A stretch of 64,000 nucleotides of DNA, taken from assembly GCF_018308945.1 (NCBI RefSeq), contig NZ_CP070501.1, positions 744,001 to 808,000 of the forward strand. Reading direction: 5' to 3'. The translations under genes and the position numbers were made by a program. The notes below the pieces were generated by a model. It was given only the letters and a program-made list of their open reading frames with translations, was not told the DNA's origin and did no database searches. Positions 45,839 to 53,408 of the stretch are shown piece by piece; position 1 is the stretch's first letter, and each line of letters begins with the position of its first letter. This stretch comes from Agrococcus sp. Marseille-Q4369. GTDB lineage: Bacteria; Actinomycetota; Actinomycetes; Actinomycetales; Microbacteriaceae.

Positions 45839-46137
45839 GTGTGACCAAGGGATTGCTGGTCAGGTTTGACGCGTTGCCCGGGAAGGAGGACGACGTGAAG
45901 GAGTTCCTCGACAGCGGCCGTGCGCTTGTTGAGGACGAGCAGGCGACCACCGCGTGGTTCGCGATCCGACTCGGGCCGACCTCGTTCGGGATCTTCGACG
46001 TGTTCCCCGATGACGCCGGACGTGACGCCCACCTGTCCGGCCCTGTTGCGGTAGCTCTCGGCGAGCAGACCGGCACGTTGTTCTCCGAACCGACGATCGA
46101 GAAGCTCGACGTACTGGGCTCCAAGCTCCCCGCCTGA
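45835..46137 (+). CDS. antibiotic biosynthesis monooxygenase (ABM) superfamily protein
   Basis: A 100-residue ferredoxin-like dimeric alpha-beta barrel protein: GLLVRFDALPGKEDDVKEFLDSGR and TAWFAIRLGPTSFGIFDVFPDDAGRDAHLSG. Such proteins act as quinol monooxygenases or of unknown function. The ATG follows GAGGAG and overlaps the PfpI stop by 4 bp. Codon usage is less GC-extreme than in the genes to the left. Confidence 0.8.
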   Translation: MSVTKGLLVRFDALPGKEDDVKEFLDSGRALVEDEQATTAWFAIRLGPTSFGIFDVFPDDAGRDAHLSGPVAVALGEQTGTLFSEPTIEKLDVLGSKLPA

Positions 46138-46163
46138 CACCACAGACCGGGAGTACTGGCCGA

Positions 46164-46239
46164 GAGAGGAGGGGTCGCTGCGCGCGGTGACTTCGGGCTT
46201 GCACAGCCCGCTGACGTCGTGGCAGCGGCCCCTTCTCTT
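46164..46239 (+). other. structured RNA element upstream of the DAO oxidoreductase
   Basis: Bases 46164-46181 can pair with 46222-46239 in an 18-bp stem with three G-U pairs; the inner 11 bp (GGGGTCGCTGC with GCAGCGGCCCC) contain one wobble. The 40-base interior holds a hairpin GGGCT-TGCAC-AGCCC (46195-46209). The element lies 27 bp after the ABM gene stop and 40 bp before the next start. It is not a simple terminator because the loop is large. It matches no riboswitch class I can name. Confidence 0.5.
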
Positions 46240-46278
46240 GCGGCCTATCGCTCATCACCAACAGATCGAGGAACCGCG

Positions 46279-47409
46279 ATGACAGGAACTGACGACGGCG
46301 TTGCCTCGACGCGTTCACCCGAGGTAGCAGTGATCGGGGGCGGGATCGTCGGTCTGTCGACGGCGTACGCGCTGCGGGAGCAGGGCGTGTCGGTGCGCTT
46401 GTACGAGGCTGGTCTGCCCGGGACGGGTCAGTCCGCAGGCGAGGCGCGGATCTTCCGTCACGCCCACGACGACCCGCGACTCGTCGCTCTCGCACGCGAA
46501 AGCCGCGGCGTATGGGATGAGTGGGCCGAACACTTCGACGTCGAGCTGGTCTCATCAGACGGTGTCCTGGCGATCGGAGACAGCGCCCTGGCGCGGCTGC
46601 GGGTGCTCGACCAGGTCGGCGGCGTGGAAGCGCACGAGATCGATGCGGCCGAGGTCGCCCAGCGGATGCCGCTGCTCGCTGGGTACTCGGGGCCAGCGGT
46701 GCTCGACGAGTCGGGCGGCGCGATCCGCACCCGCGCCGCGATCACGGCACTCACGGGTGCCCTCGCAGATGCGGTCACCACCGGTGAGGTCATCTCCATC
46801 GATCCCCGCGCCGACGGGACGGTCGAGGTGCGCAGCGTCACCGACCGGGCTGTCTACTCGAAGGTGGTCGTGTGCGCGGGCCGCGAAACCGCCCGCCTGG
46901 CACGCAGCGTCGGCCTGTCGCTGCCGGTTCGCCTTGCCGCACACGTCAGGCTGACCTTCGACGTGAAAGCCGCCGCCCCGGCACGAGTCGCGTGCCTGCA
47001 GGACAGCAGCGGCGTCTTCGGCGAAGTCGGCGTCTACGCGACGCCGCTACCGGGCAACAGCAACTATTCAGTCGGACTCAGCGACACCGTCGGCGTCCGC
47101 GACGACGGAACTTTCATCGACCCGGCGGCGATTCGATCGCTGGACGAACGCGCACGCGAATACGTGACACGGGCGCTGCCCGGTCTCCACCCAGAGCCGC
47201 GCGACTTCCTTCACTGCTGGGTGACCGACCTCCCGTGGAGTGAGGACGGCGTGGCCGTGTGGGAGGCAGGCTCTGTCTTCTTCGTGGCCGGTCACAATCT
47301 GTTCAAGCAGGCACCTGCGCTGGGTCGCGCTCTTGCCCGGGCTGCGACCGGCGGCGGTCTCCGCGCCGAGCTCACGCCCGAAGCGCGCCTCGGCGAGGCC
47401 CAGGGCTAG
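46279..47409 (+). CDS. DAO-family FAD-dependent oxidoreductase
   Basis: A 376-residue flavoprotein of the D-amino acid/sarcosine/N-methyltryptophan oxidase fold. The FAD motif is VAVIGGGIVGLSTAYALREQG near residue 16; SAGEARIFRHAHDDPRL matches the sarcosine/N-methyltryptophan oxidase subgroup (GSSxGxxRxxR region), and the C-terminus FFVAGHNLFKQAPALGRAL is also typical. Substrate is presumably a secondary or N-methylated amine. The ATG follows GAGGAA. Codon usage is looser than the native genes. Confidence 0.85.
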   Translation: MTGTDDGVASTRSPEVAVIGGGIVGLSTAYALREQGVSVRLYEAGLPGTGQSAGEARIFRHAHDDPRLVALARESRGVWDEWAEHFDVELVSSDGVLAIGDSALARLRVLDQVGGVEAHEIDAAEVAQRMPLLAGYSGPAVLDESGGAIRTRAAITALTGALADAVTTGEVISIDPRADGTVEVRSVTDRAVYSKVVVCAGRETARLARSVGLSLPVRLAAHVRLTFDVKAAAPARVACLQDSSGVFGEVGVYATPLPGNSNYSVGLSDTVGVRDDGTFIDPAAIRSLDERAREYVTRALPGLHPEPRDFLHCWVTDLPWSEDGVAVWEAGSVFFVAGHNLFKQAPALGRALARAATGGGLRAELTPEARLGEAQG

Positions 47410-47460
47410 GGCGAACCGCCCTGGGGTGTCCGGAGGCTCCATCGATTGGGGGATGGAGTC

Positions 47461-47790
47461 ATGGCAGGTCCAAGCAAGTACCCGCGGGAGCTGCGGGAGC
47501 GCGCGGTCCGGACGGTTGTCGAGTCGATGGCCGCGGGCCGGTATCCGAGCGAGTTCGAGGCGATCCGTTCGATCGCGGGCAAGCTCGGCATCGGTTCGCC
47601 CGAGACGCTGCGGAAGTGGTTGCGGCAGTCGGAGGTCGATGGCGGCAACCGGCCGGGCAAGACGACGCGGGAGATCGCCGAGATCCGCGAGCTGAAGCGT
47701 GAGAACGCGGAGCTGCGGCGGGCGAACGAGATCCTCAAGGCGGCGTCGGCGTTCTTCGCGGCGGAGCCAGGCCGCCCACCGAAGTATTGA
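47461..47790 (+). CDS. IS3-family transposase OrfA
   Basis: A 109-residue helix-turn-helix protein (MAGPSKYPRELRERAVRTVVESM, ETLRKWLRQSEVDGG) with a C-terminal leucine-zipper-like helix (ELKRENAELRRANEILKAASAFF) typical of IS3 OrfA. It is similar to, but clearly different from, the OrfA at 50885-51205. Intact reading frame in a dead element. Confidence 0.85.
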   Translation: MAGPSKYPRELRERAVRTVVESMAAGRYPSEFEAIRSIAGKLGIGSPETLRKWLRQSEVDGGNRPGKTTREIAEIRELKRENAELRRANEILKAASAFFAAEPGRPPKY

Positions 47791-47940
47791 CTGCGTTCAC
47801 CGACGAGCACCGTGACGTGTTCGGGGTCGAGCCGATCTGCCGCGTGCTCTCGGAGCACGGCGCCACGATCGCCCCGTCGACGTACCACGACGCTCGCAAG
47901 CGGCCGCCCTCGAAGCGGGCGCTGAAGGCCGTCGATCGGC
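47787..47940 (+). pseudogene. IS3-family transposase OrfB, 5' fragment
   Basis: Starts with LTAFTDEHRDVFGVEPICRVLSEHGATIAPSTYHDA, the N-terminal HTH_21-like region of OrfB, overlapping orfA by 4 bp. The DDE catalytic domain is missing. Confidence 0.8.
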
Positions 47941-47941
47941 G

Positions 47942-47961
47942 TTCTGGTCCCCTTTTGGTCT
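47942..47961. repeat. direct repeat copy 1 flanking the tRNA scar
   Basis: TTCTGGTCCCCTTTTGGTCT. A near copy, TTCTGGTCCCCTTCTGGTCC, lies at 48256-48275 on the other side of the tRNA remnant. Sequences of this kind (GGGACCAnAAGGGGACCAG on the other strand) commonly encode the tail of actinobacterial integrase genes next to tRNA attachment sites. Confidence 0.55.
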
Positions 47962-48084
47962 CCTTATCCACAGGAGGAGCCGCCGCGAGACCCAGGAGCC
48001 TCTTCGGCGGCCGACGAGCACGTGCCCTCAGTCTGCTCAGGGGACCCGAGGGGGACCACCGAGAACTCGTCGCCAGACATGACG

Positions 48085-48120
48085 AAGCCCTGATGAGAAT
48101 GGCTCCTCATCAGGGCTTTT
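48085..48120. terminator. tRNA terminator hairpin
   Basis: AAGCCCTGATGAG pairs perfectly with CTCATCAGGGCTT (13 bp), with TTTT on the plus side and AA on the minus side. It lies 4 bp beyond the tRNA 3' remnant in the sense of the tRNA and was probably the tRNA terminator. Confidence 0.75.
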
Positions 48121-48123
48121 CCG

Positions 48124-48165
48124 TCGGGCTGACAGGATTTGAACCTGCGACCCCTTGACCCCCAG
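48124..48165 (-). tRNA. 3' part of tRNA-Pro(GGG), integration attachment site remnant
   Basis: Read on the minus strand: anticodon loop CTGGGGG, stem strand TCAAG, T-arm GCAGG-TTCAAAT-CCTGT, acceptor strand CAGCCCG and discriminator A. The 5' half, including the complementary anticodon strand CTTGA and acceptor CGGGCTG, is missing: upstream reads GGACGC instead. Forty-two bases from anticodon loop to 3' end is the usual att core of tRNA-targeting tyrosine integrases. A tyrosine integrase gene lies at the right window edge. Confidence 0.72.
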
Positions 48166-48579
48166 GCGTCCAAACGACTCGATTCAACCCGAAAACCGCA
48201 GAATTCCGCCGATCAGATCATGCAGAGCATGTCACGCCATGCATGGTTTGCATGATTCTGGTCCCCTTCTGGTCCCCTCCATAGATCACCAGAGCAGGGG
48301 TTCCGGCAGAAGCTGGCGGCAGACCGATCCCCACCCCGCAGTGATACTCGCACGCCACTGCCGGGTCGGGACCAGAGGTCATCAGGCGGCAGCCGGTGCG
48401 AGAATGGGCGCGATCCGCCACCCCGCACTGAAAGTCCGGAGACGAAGTCTCGCTCTTCGCGGCACACGTCGCACATCAACTTTAAGTCGTGCTCACGGAA
48501 TCCCGGAATGTTGTCATGTTCCTCGAGAATCGACCCTGCCCGACATGGGCAGAGCCTCGCCGTTCCCAGCAACAAGCGG
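48166..48579. other. no recognisable gene; inner edge of the integrative element
   Basis: Several frames stay open but none has a ribosome-binding site or a recognisable product. The second copy of the TTCTGGTCCCC repeat lies at 48256-48275. An open minus frame ends in GPEGDQNHANHAWRDML, which has the flavour of an integrase tail, but nothing upstream supports an integrase. Confidence 0.5.
48256..48275. repeat. direct repeat copy 2 flanking the tRNA scar
   Basis: TTCTGGTCCCCTTCTGGTCC, 18 of 20 bases the same as 47942-47961 and in the same orientation. Confidence 0.55.
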
Positions 48580-49050
48580 TCAGTCCGCGAGCGCGAAGTC
48601 CAGCACGTCATCGGCAATGCCAACCGCAGGCCGTGGGTCTTCAAGAACCACATCGATCGGGATCCCGGATCCGCCCTCGATGTCGAGCTGGACGACAACC
48701 CGAACCTCGACCTCCGCGCTGGCCTCGAGGTAGTGATTGTTGAGTTCCCCGATAATGCTCACCTCGCCGTCGCCAGAGTGCCAGTCCCCTCGGTAAAGCC
48801 CCCCTTCGAGGGTCACGACAGCTGCTGCGGTTGCGATGATCACGTCAGGCGACGCAGGGTCCTCCTTGAAGGAGAACTCCGTCGTCTGGACGATGCCCGC
48901 GATGGCGGCGTCCTCAATCGCTGGCACAGTGAACTTCACGAACGAGGGGTAGCCGTAGTCGCCGCCGTAGATGAGCTGCTCGGAGACGCTCTCGTTCATG
49001 AGGTCATAGAGAGCGTCCGTGGCCGCCTTGACCAGGTCGACCTTCGCCAC
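48580..49050 (-). CDS. hypothetical protein, probably 5'-truncated by ISL3
   Basis: A 156-residue acidic protein (VAKVDLVKAATDALYDLMNESVSEQLIYGGDYG...) with alternating beta-like segments (EVSIIGELNNHYLEASAEVEVRVVVQLDI) and no recognised family. The GTG start lies 10 bp inside the end of a truncated ISL3 element, so the true N-terminus or promoter may have been removed. Codon usage is moderately GC-rich, like other genes of the element. It may have been in one operon with the truncated gene at 52690-53119 before the IS insertions. Confidence 0.55.
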   Translation of the reverse strand: MAKVDLVKAATDALYDLMNESVSEQLIYGGDYGYPSFVKFTVPAIEDAAIAGIVQTTEFSFKEDPASPDVIIATAAAVVTLEGGLYRGDWHSGDGEVSIIGELNNHYLEASAEVEVRVVVQLDIEGGSGIPIDVVLEDPRPAVGIADDVLDFALAD

Positions 49051-49059
49051 GGGAAAACG

Positions 49060-49874
49060 GGCTCATCGCATTTGAGGGTGTAGCACCGGTCTGAAGCCGC
49101 CGGCTTCGAGCAGGGACCGGGCGATGTAGTTGCTGAGGTTCCGGAAGCCGAGCGCGGAGCCGCGGAGGTGCTCAAGGCGACCGTTGATCGCCTCGGTCGG
49201 ACCGTTCGAAGTGCCGGGTCGGTCGAAGTAGGCGAGCACGTCGGCGGCCCGTCGCTTCAGCGTCCGCCCGAGCTTGCCGATCTCCTTGAGCGCTTGCGGG
49301 ACGCCCGATCCGATCGCTTCGATCAGCGCCTGCATCAACTGCTTCGCCTTCGCCCTGTCGGGCTCGCGGTAGGCGGTCACGAGCCGCTGATAGAACTCAC
49401 ACGTGACCTCGACCGCGCCATGCCGCTCATCGGCGAACAGCGCGTCCAGTCGCGCGCCTTGCCGATCGGTGAGGAACCGCAGCCCGGTGTGCAGGGTGCG
49501 GCGGGCGCCGTAGAGCGGATCGCCCTTGCGGCCTCGATGACCGTGGATGTGCTGCTGGACGCGCCTGCGGCAGTCGTCCAGCGCGTCGCCGGCAAGGCGG
49601 ACGACGTGGAACGGATCCATGACCGCGACCGCGTCCGGCACCTCTTCCGCGGCAGCGGTCTTGAAGCCGGCGAAGCCGTCCATCGCCACCACCGTGAGTC
49701 GGTCGCGCCACGCTGTCGGGCGGGCCGCGAGCCAGGTCTTGAACGCCTGCTTCGAGCGGCCAGGGACCATGTCGAGCAGGCGTGCCGGGCCGGTGCCGTC
49801 GCGGATCGGGGTGAGGTCGATGATGACGGTCACGTATCTGTCGCCGCGCCTGGTGTGACGCCAGACATGCTCGT
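49060..49874 (-). mobile_element. ISL3-family element, truncated inverted copy
   Basis: The right terminal repeat GGCTCATCGCATTTGAGGGTG starts at 49060. The element is nearly identical to the 3' 810 bp of the intact copy at 51217-52641 but in opposite orientation, and stops at 49874 where the IS3 element begins. The 5' terminal repeat and the first 170 or so codons of the transposase are missing. Confidence 0.88.
49063..49874 (-). pseudogene. ISL3-family transposase, 5'-truncated
   Basis: Begins within EHVWRHTRRGDRYVTVIIDL and continues to the normal end RPVLHPQMR. It differs from the intact copy at few positions (for example KGDPLYG against RGVPLYG). The zinc-finger and helix-turn-helix domains are gone, so it cannot be functional. 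Confidence 0.88.
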
Positions 49875-49904
49875 TGAAGCGCCCCGGGTTTCGTGGAGGC
49901 TCGG

Positions 49905-50879
49905 TTATCTGGAACCGGCTCCGACGGGAACCTGTTCTCCAACGTAGCTGACGGGTTCGTGGGATGCCCAGTGGGTGGCTTCGAACTCGGCGGGCGGAAT
50001 GTGTCCGATCTCGCCGTGCAGGCGCCGGTGGTTGTACCAGTCGACGTGTTCGGCGACCGCGATCTCGACGTCGCGGATCGACGCCCACCCGCCCTTGGGG
50101 CGCATCATCGGGTTGCGGATGCACTCGGCCTTGAACAGCGAGTTCAGCGCCTCGGCCATCGCGTTGTCGTAGCTGTCACCGACCGTTCCGACGGACGCGA
50201 CGGCGTCGGCTTCAGCGAGGCGCTCGGTGTAGCGAATCGCTCGATACTGCACTCCGGCATCGCTGTGATGGATCAGCCCGGTGATGTCCTGCCCTGCTCT
50301 GCGGCGCTCCCAGAGGCCCATGTCGAGCGCGTCGAGGGCGAGATCGGTGCGCAGCAACGTGGACACCTGCCAGCCGACGACACGACGGCTGAACACGTCG
50401 AGAATGAACGCGGCGTAGGTCCACCCGGCGTGGGTGCGGATGTAGGTCAGGTCCGCAACCCAGAGCTGGTTCGGTGCTGTCGCGGTGAACGCGCGCTTCA
50501 CGAGGTCGGCGGGCCGGTCGGTCTCCGCGCCGTCCCCGAAGGTGGTCTTGCGGGTCTTGACGCGCCGAATGCCCTGGATGCCCGCGGCGCGCATCAGCCG
50601 CTCGACGGTGCAGCGGGCGACCTCGACGCCATCCCGGTTCAGGGCCGCATGGATCTTCCGGGCGCCGTAGACACCGAGGTTCGCCTTGTGGACCACCCGG
50701 ATGTCCTCGGTCAGCTCCGCGTCTCTGACAGCCCGGGCAGACGGCGGCCGGCTCTTTGCGGCGTAGTAGGTGCTCGGGGCGATCTGGACGTCCGCGTCAC
50801 GCAGGACCTGGCAGATCGGCTCGACCCCGAACCGGTCGCGGTGCTCGTCGATGTACTCGATGAGCACCGCGGTCGGCAC
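49905..50879 (-). CDS. IS3-family transposase OrfB
   Basis: A 324-residue DDE transposase: HTH_21 start (EHRDRFGVEPICQVLRDADVQIAPSTYY), then an rve integrase core with LWVADLTYIRTHAGWTY (first Asp), GLIHHSDAGVQY (second Asp) and the Glu in SLFKAECIRN, ending with DWYNHRRLHGEIG. It starts with GTG 5 bp after the orfA stop in the -1 frame, so an OrfAB fusion by frameshifting is likely in this family. Confidence 0.93.
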   Translation of the reverse strand: MPTAVLIEYIDEHRDRFGVEPICQVLRDADVQIAPSTYYAAKSRPPSARAVRDAELTEDIRVVHKANLGVYGARKIHAALNRDGVEVARCTVERLMRAAGIQGIRRVKTRKTTFGDGAETDRPADLVKRAFTATAPNQLWVADLTYIRTHAGWTYAAFILDVFSRRVVGWQVSTLLRTDLALDALDMGLWERRRAGQDITGLIHHSDAGVQYRAIRYTERLAEADAVASVGTVGDSYDNAMAEALNSLFKAECIRNPMMRPKGGWASIRDVEIAVAEHVDWYNHRRLHGEIGHIPPAEFEATHWASHEPVSYVGEQVPVGAGSR

Positions 50880-50884
50880 CTCGG

Positions 50885-51205
50885 CTACTTCAGCTTGCGG
50901 TCGAGCTCCGCCGCGGCGAAAAACGCTGATGCCGTCTTCAGGATCTCGTTCGCCCGCCGCAGCTCCCGCACCTCGGCCTCAAGCTCCTTGATCTGCTGCG
51001 CCTCCGCGGTCCTCACCCCGGGCGCCTGCCCGGCGTCGATCTCGGCCTGTTTCACCCACCCGCGTAGCGTCTCAGGGTTGATCCCGAGCTGCTCGCCGAT
51101 GCGCTGAAGCGCACCGGTCTTCCGCGCCGGGTCCTGTCGTGCCTCGACCGCGAGCCGCGTCGCGCGCTCACGCAACTCGTCCGGGTACTTCTTCGGTGCT
51201 GCCAT
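50885..51205 (-). CDS. IS3-family transposase OrfA
   Basis: A 106-residue helix-turn-helix protein (MAAPKKYPDELRERATRLAVEA, ETLRGWVKQAEIDAG) with a leucine-zipper-like C-terminal helix. Its promoter region is separated from the element's 5' terminal repeat by the ISL3 insertion, which lies 11 bp upstream of the ATG, so expression may be altered. Confidence 0.9.
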   Translation of the reverse strand: MAAPKKYPDELRERATRLAVEARQDPARKTGALQRIGEQLGINPETLRGWVKQAEIDAGQAPGVRTAEAQQIKELEAEVRELRRANEILKTASAFFAAAELDRKLK

Positions 51206-51208
51206 GAC

Positions 51209-51216
51209 TCTTATCC
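51209..51216. repeat. 8-bp target duplication, left copy
   Basis: TCTTATCC immediately left of the ISL3 terminal repeat; the identical octamer is at 52642-52649. Eight bases is the ISL3-family duplication length. Confidence 0.85.
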
Positions 51217-52641
51217 GGCTCTTCGCAGATGACGGTGTAGCCGGGGTCGAGCGCGTCGTCGGCGGGTAGGTGTCGAGGCCTCCCAGGATGGAGGTTCCTA
51301 CGCCGGCCATCCGAGAGAGACCTCGACGTGTTCCACGCTACCTTCGCGACCCCTGACCTGACCACGTTCTGCGGCCTGGACGAGCTCGGTCTGGAGGTCG
51401 TCGGGCAGCGCCTCGAGCCGGATCGGGTGGTGCTGGAGTGCCGGCTGGCCGAGACCGATCCGTGGTGCCGGAGCTGCGGCGCCGAGGGCGTGCCGCGAGG
51501 CACGGTGACGCGTCGGTTGGCGCACGAGCCGTTCGGTCACCGGCCGACGACGCTGCTGGTGCGCGTGCGCCGCTACCGCTGCTCACCGTGCGGCCGGACG
51601 TGGCGGCAGGACACGACGGCGGCAGCGCCGGCGCGAGCGAAGCTCTCCCGCGGCGGTCTGCGGTGGGCGCTGGAGGGCATTGTCATCGACCACCTCTCGA
51701 TGGCCCGCGTCGCGGCCGGGCTGGGCGTGGCCTGGCACACGGCCAACGACGCGGTGCTGGCCGAGGGACGGCGGCTGCTGATCGACGACCCGGCACGGCT
51801 GGAGGGCGTGACCACGCTCGGCGTTGACGAGCATGTCTGGCGTCACACCAGGCGCGGCGACAGATACGTGACCGTCGTCATCGACCTCACCCCGATCCGC
51901 GACGGCACCGGCCCGGCACGCCTGCTCGACATGGTCCCTGGCCGCTCGAAGCAGGCGTTCAAGACCTGGCTCGCGGCCCGCCCGACAGCGTGGCGCGACC
52001 GACTCACGGTGGTGGCGATGGACGGCTTCGCCGGCTTCAAGACCGCTGCCGCGGAAGAGGTGCCGGACGCGGTCGCGGTCATGGATCCGTTCCACGTCGT
52101 CCGCCTTGCCGGCGACGCGCTGGACGACTGCCGCAGGCGCGTCCAGCAGCACATCCACGGTCATCGAGGCCGCAGGGGCGTTCCGCTCTACGGCGCCCGC
52201 CGCACCCTGCACACCGGGCTGCGGTTCCTCACCGATCGGCAAGGCGCGCGACTGGACGCGCTGTTCGCCGATGAGCGGCATGGCGCGGTCGAGGTCACGT
52301 GTGAGTTCTATCAGCGGCTCGTGACCGCCTACCGCGAGCCCGACAGGGCGAAGGCGAAGCAGTTGATGCAGGCGCTGATCGAAGCGATCGGATCGGGCGT
52401 CCCGCAAGCGCTCAAGGAGATCGGCAAGCTCGGGCGGACGCTGAAGCGACGGGCCGCCGACGTGCTCGCCTACTTCGACCGACCCGGCACTTCGAACGGT
52501 CCGACCGAGGCGATCAACGGTCGCCTTGAGCACCTCCGCGGCTCCGCGCTCGGCTTCCGGAACCTCAGCAACTACATCGCCCGGTCCCTGCTCGAAGCCG
52601 GCGGCTTCAGACCGGTGCTACACCCTCAAATGCGATGAGCC
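51217..52641 (+). mobile_element. intact ISL3-family insertion sequence
   Basis: 1425 bp bounded by imperfect inverted terminal repeats GGCTCTTCGCAGATGACGGT (left) and GGCTCATCGCATTTGAGGGT (right, on the minus strand) and by the 8-bp duplication TCTTATCC. It carries one complete transposase gene and was inserted into the leader of an IS3-family element. The perfect duplication suggests a recent event. Confidence 0.92.
51328..52638 (+). CDS. ISL3-family transposase
   Basis: A 436-residue transposase. The N-terminal zinc ribbon has CRSCG and CSPCG pairs (about residues 47-90), then a helix-turn-helix (LSMARVAAGLGVAWHTANDAVL) and the DDE domain with TLGVDEHVWR, VMDPFHVVRLA and GPTEAINGRLEHLRG. 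The start is GTG; the TGA stop lies inside the right terminal repeat. All catalytic motifs look intact. Confidence 0.93.
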   Translation: MFHATFATPDLTTFCGLDELGLEVVGQRLEPDRVVLECRLAETDPWCRSCGAEGVPRGTVTRRLAHEPFGHRPTTLLVRVRRYRCSPCGRTWRQDTTAAAPARAKLSRGGLRWALEGIVIDHLSMARVAAGLGVAWHTANDAVLAEGRRLLIDDPARLEGVTTLGVDEHVWRHTRRGDRYVTVVIDLTPIRDGTGPARLLDMVPGRSKQAFKTWLAARPTAWRDRLTVVAMDGFAGFKTAAAEEVPDAVAVMDPFHVVRLAGDALDDCRRRVQQHIHGHRGRRGVPLYGARRTLHTGLRFLTDRQGARLDALFADERHGAVEVTCEFYQRLVTAYREPDRAKAKQLMQALIEAIGSGVPQALKEIGKLGRTLKRRAADVLAYFDRPGTSNGPTEAINGRLEHLRGSALGFRNLSNYIARSLLEAGGFRPVLHPQMR

Positions 52642-52649
52642 TCTTATCC
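52642..52649. repeat. 8-bp target duplication, right copy
   Basis: TCTTATCC immediately right of the ISL3 terminal repeat, identical to 51209-51216. Confidence 0.85.
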
Positions 52650-52689
52650 TCCGTGAGTTGAGAACCTCCACCGAACCCGGGGCGCTTCA

Positions 52690-53119
52690 GTGTGACGATT
52701 GGGTACGGCCAGGGAGCGGCACCGGATTCGCCGGGGATGAGCTCGATGGTGATGCTCTTCGTGGTTGAGGTGCGTCCGATCAGTCTGCACTCTGACCAGC
52801 GCGGGGTGACGCGGTCGAATGCGCAGTCGGTGAGCGCGACCTGTTTGTGTTTCTCGGTGTCGATGCGGAGCGTGACTCGGAAGAGCAGCACGGTCACGTC
52901 GTTTCCGATTCCTTGAGCGCGAGCCTGTGCGGGCTTGGGGTGCGGGAGGTCACCGGTGAGCACTGCTGGGGTGTCAGTGATCTCCACCAGTCTCATCAAG
53001 GACACCCCGCCCACCACGACATCCGAGGTGGTGGGGATGGTGTGCTCCGGCCAATGTCGAGGTTCGAGGGGGTCGGGGATGCTGCGTCTGAGGGTGGGAA
53101 GGATCTCGGTGAGAGTCAT
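52690..53119 (-). pseudogene. hypothetical gene truncated at its 3' end by IS3
   Basis: About 143 residues of an unrecognised protein (MTLTEILPTLRRSIPDPLEPRHWPEH...) remain before the reading frame enters the IS3 terminal repeat. Mixed beta-like segments (VLLFRVTLRIDTEKHKQVALTD, RLIGRTSTTKSITIELIPGE) suggest a small beta-rich domain. The frame stays open through the repeat into ISL3, adding foreign residues. Possibly a partner of the hypothetical gene at 48580-49050. Confidence 0.6.
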
Positions 53120-53408
53120 ACCTGCAGTCCTACGCGGCCGCCGACTGGCACGGTATAGCTCCTCACAGAACTCATGCGCGCCTACCGGCCGGTCTTAACG
53201 GCCCTGGAAAAACCTGCCCGTGGCCCTCGTCGGACGCATGCACTCAGGCTTGACGGGGTCTCGCGTGAGGGGAATGTCAGAGTCGCGCGGTTCCTCGTAT
53301 GGGTTCCGTTAGGACGCCTGTATCACGGTGGTCGGCGGGTGTTTGATCGGGAGTTGCACCCGCATCTCGGGTTGCGCGGCTAGTAGTCCTGCTGTCGCTC
53401 TTGTCCGA
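53120..53408. promoter_or_regulatory. upstream region of the kdp operon
   Basis: No gene is supported here. A TTGACG at 53250 with a weak AATGTC 17 bp later, and TTGCAC at 53354 with TAGTAG at 53381, are candidate promoter elements, neither convincing. Being directly upstream of kdp it should hold the KdpE-responsive promoter, but I cannot point to an operator. Confidence 0.35.

Larger units (their letters stand above)
47411..47940 (+). mobile_element. IS3-family element remnant (5' end, orfA and start of orfB)
   Basis: The left end (GAACCGCCCTGGGGTGTC-type terminal repeat at about 47412) lies directly after the DAO gene stop. orfA is complete but orfB ends after about 50 codons, where unrelated DNA begins at about 47,941. 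The 3' end and right terminal repeat are gone, so the element cannot move by itself. Confidence 0.75.
49875..52689 (-). mobile_element. IS3-family element interrupted by ISL3
   Basis: The terminal repeats are TGAAGCGCCCCGGGTTTCG at 49875 and, inverted, CTGAAGCGCCCCGGGTTCGG read from 52690. Removing the nested ISL3 copy and one 8-bp duplication leaves about 1.38 kb, a normal IS3 size. The ISL3 sits between the 5' terminal repeat and orfA. The flanking trinucleotides (CGT on the left, GTG on the right) do not match, so one flank was lost, consistent with an adjacent deletion that also cut the left ISL3 copy. Confidence 0.85.

Noticed and set aside
48124-48173. Complete tRNA gene
   Set aside because: Only the part from the anticodon loop to the 3' end is present; upstream bases cannot form the D arm, anticodon stem or acceptor stem.
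48155-48733. 192-codon plus-strand frame across the inner edge of the element
   Set aside because: Begins in the tRNA scar, overlaps the supported hypothetical gene on the other strand and has no recognisable content.
53174-53383. 69-codon frame upstream of kdp
   Set aside because: No ribosome-binding site, Arg-rich random-looking product, and lies where the kdp promoter is expected.
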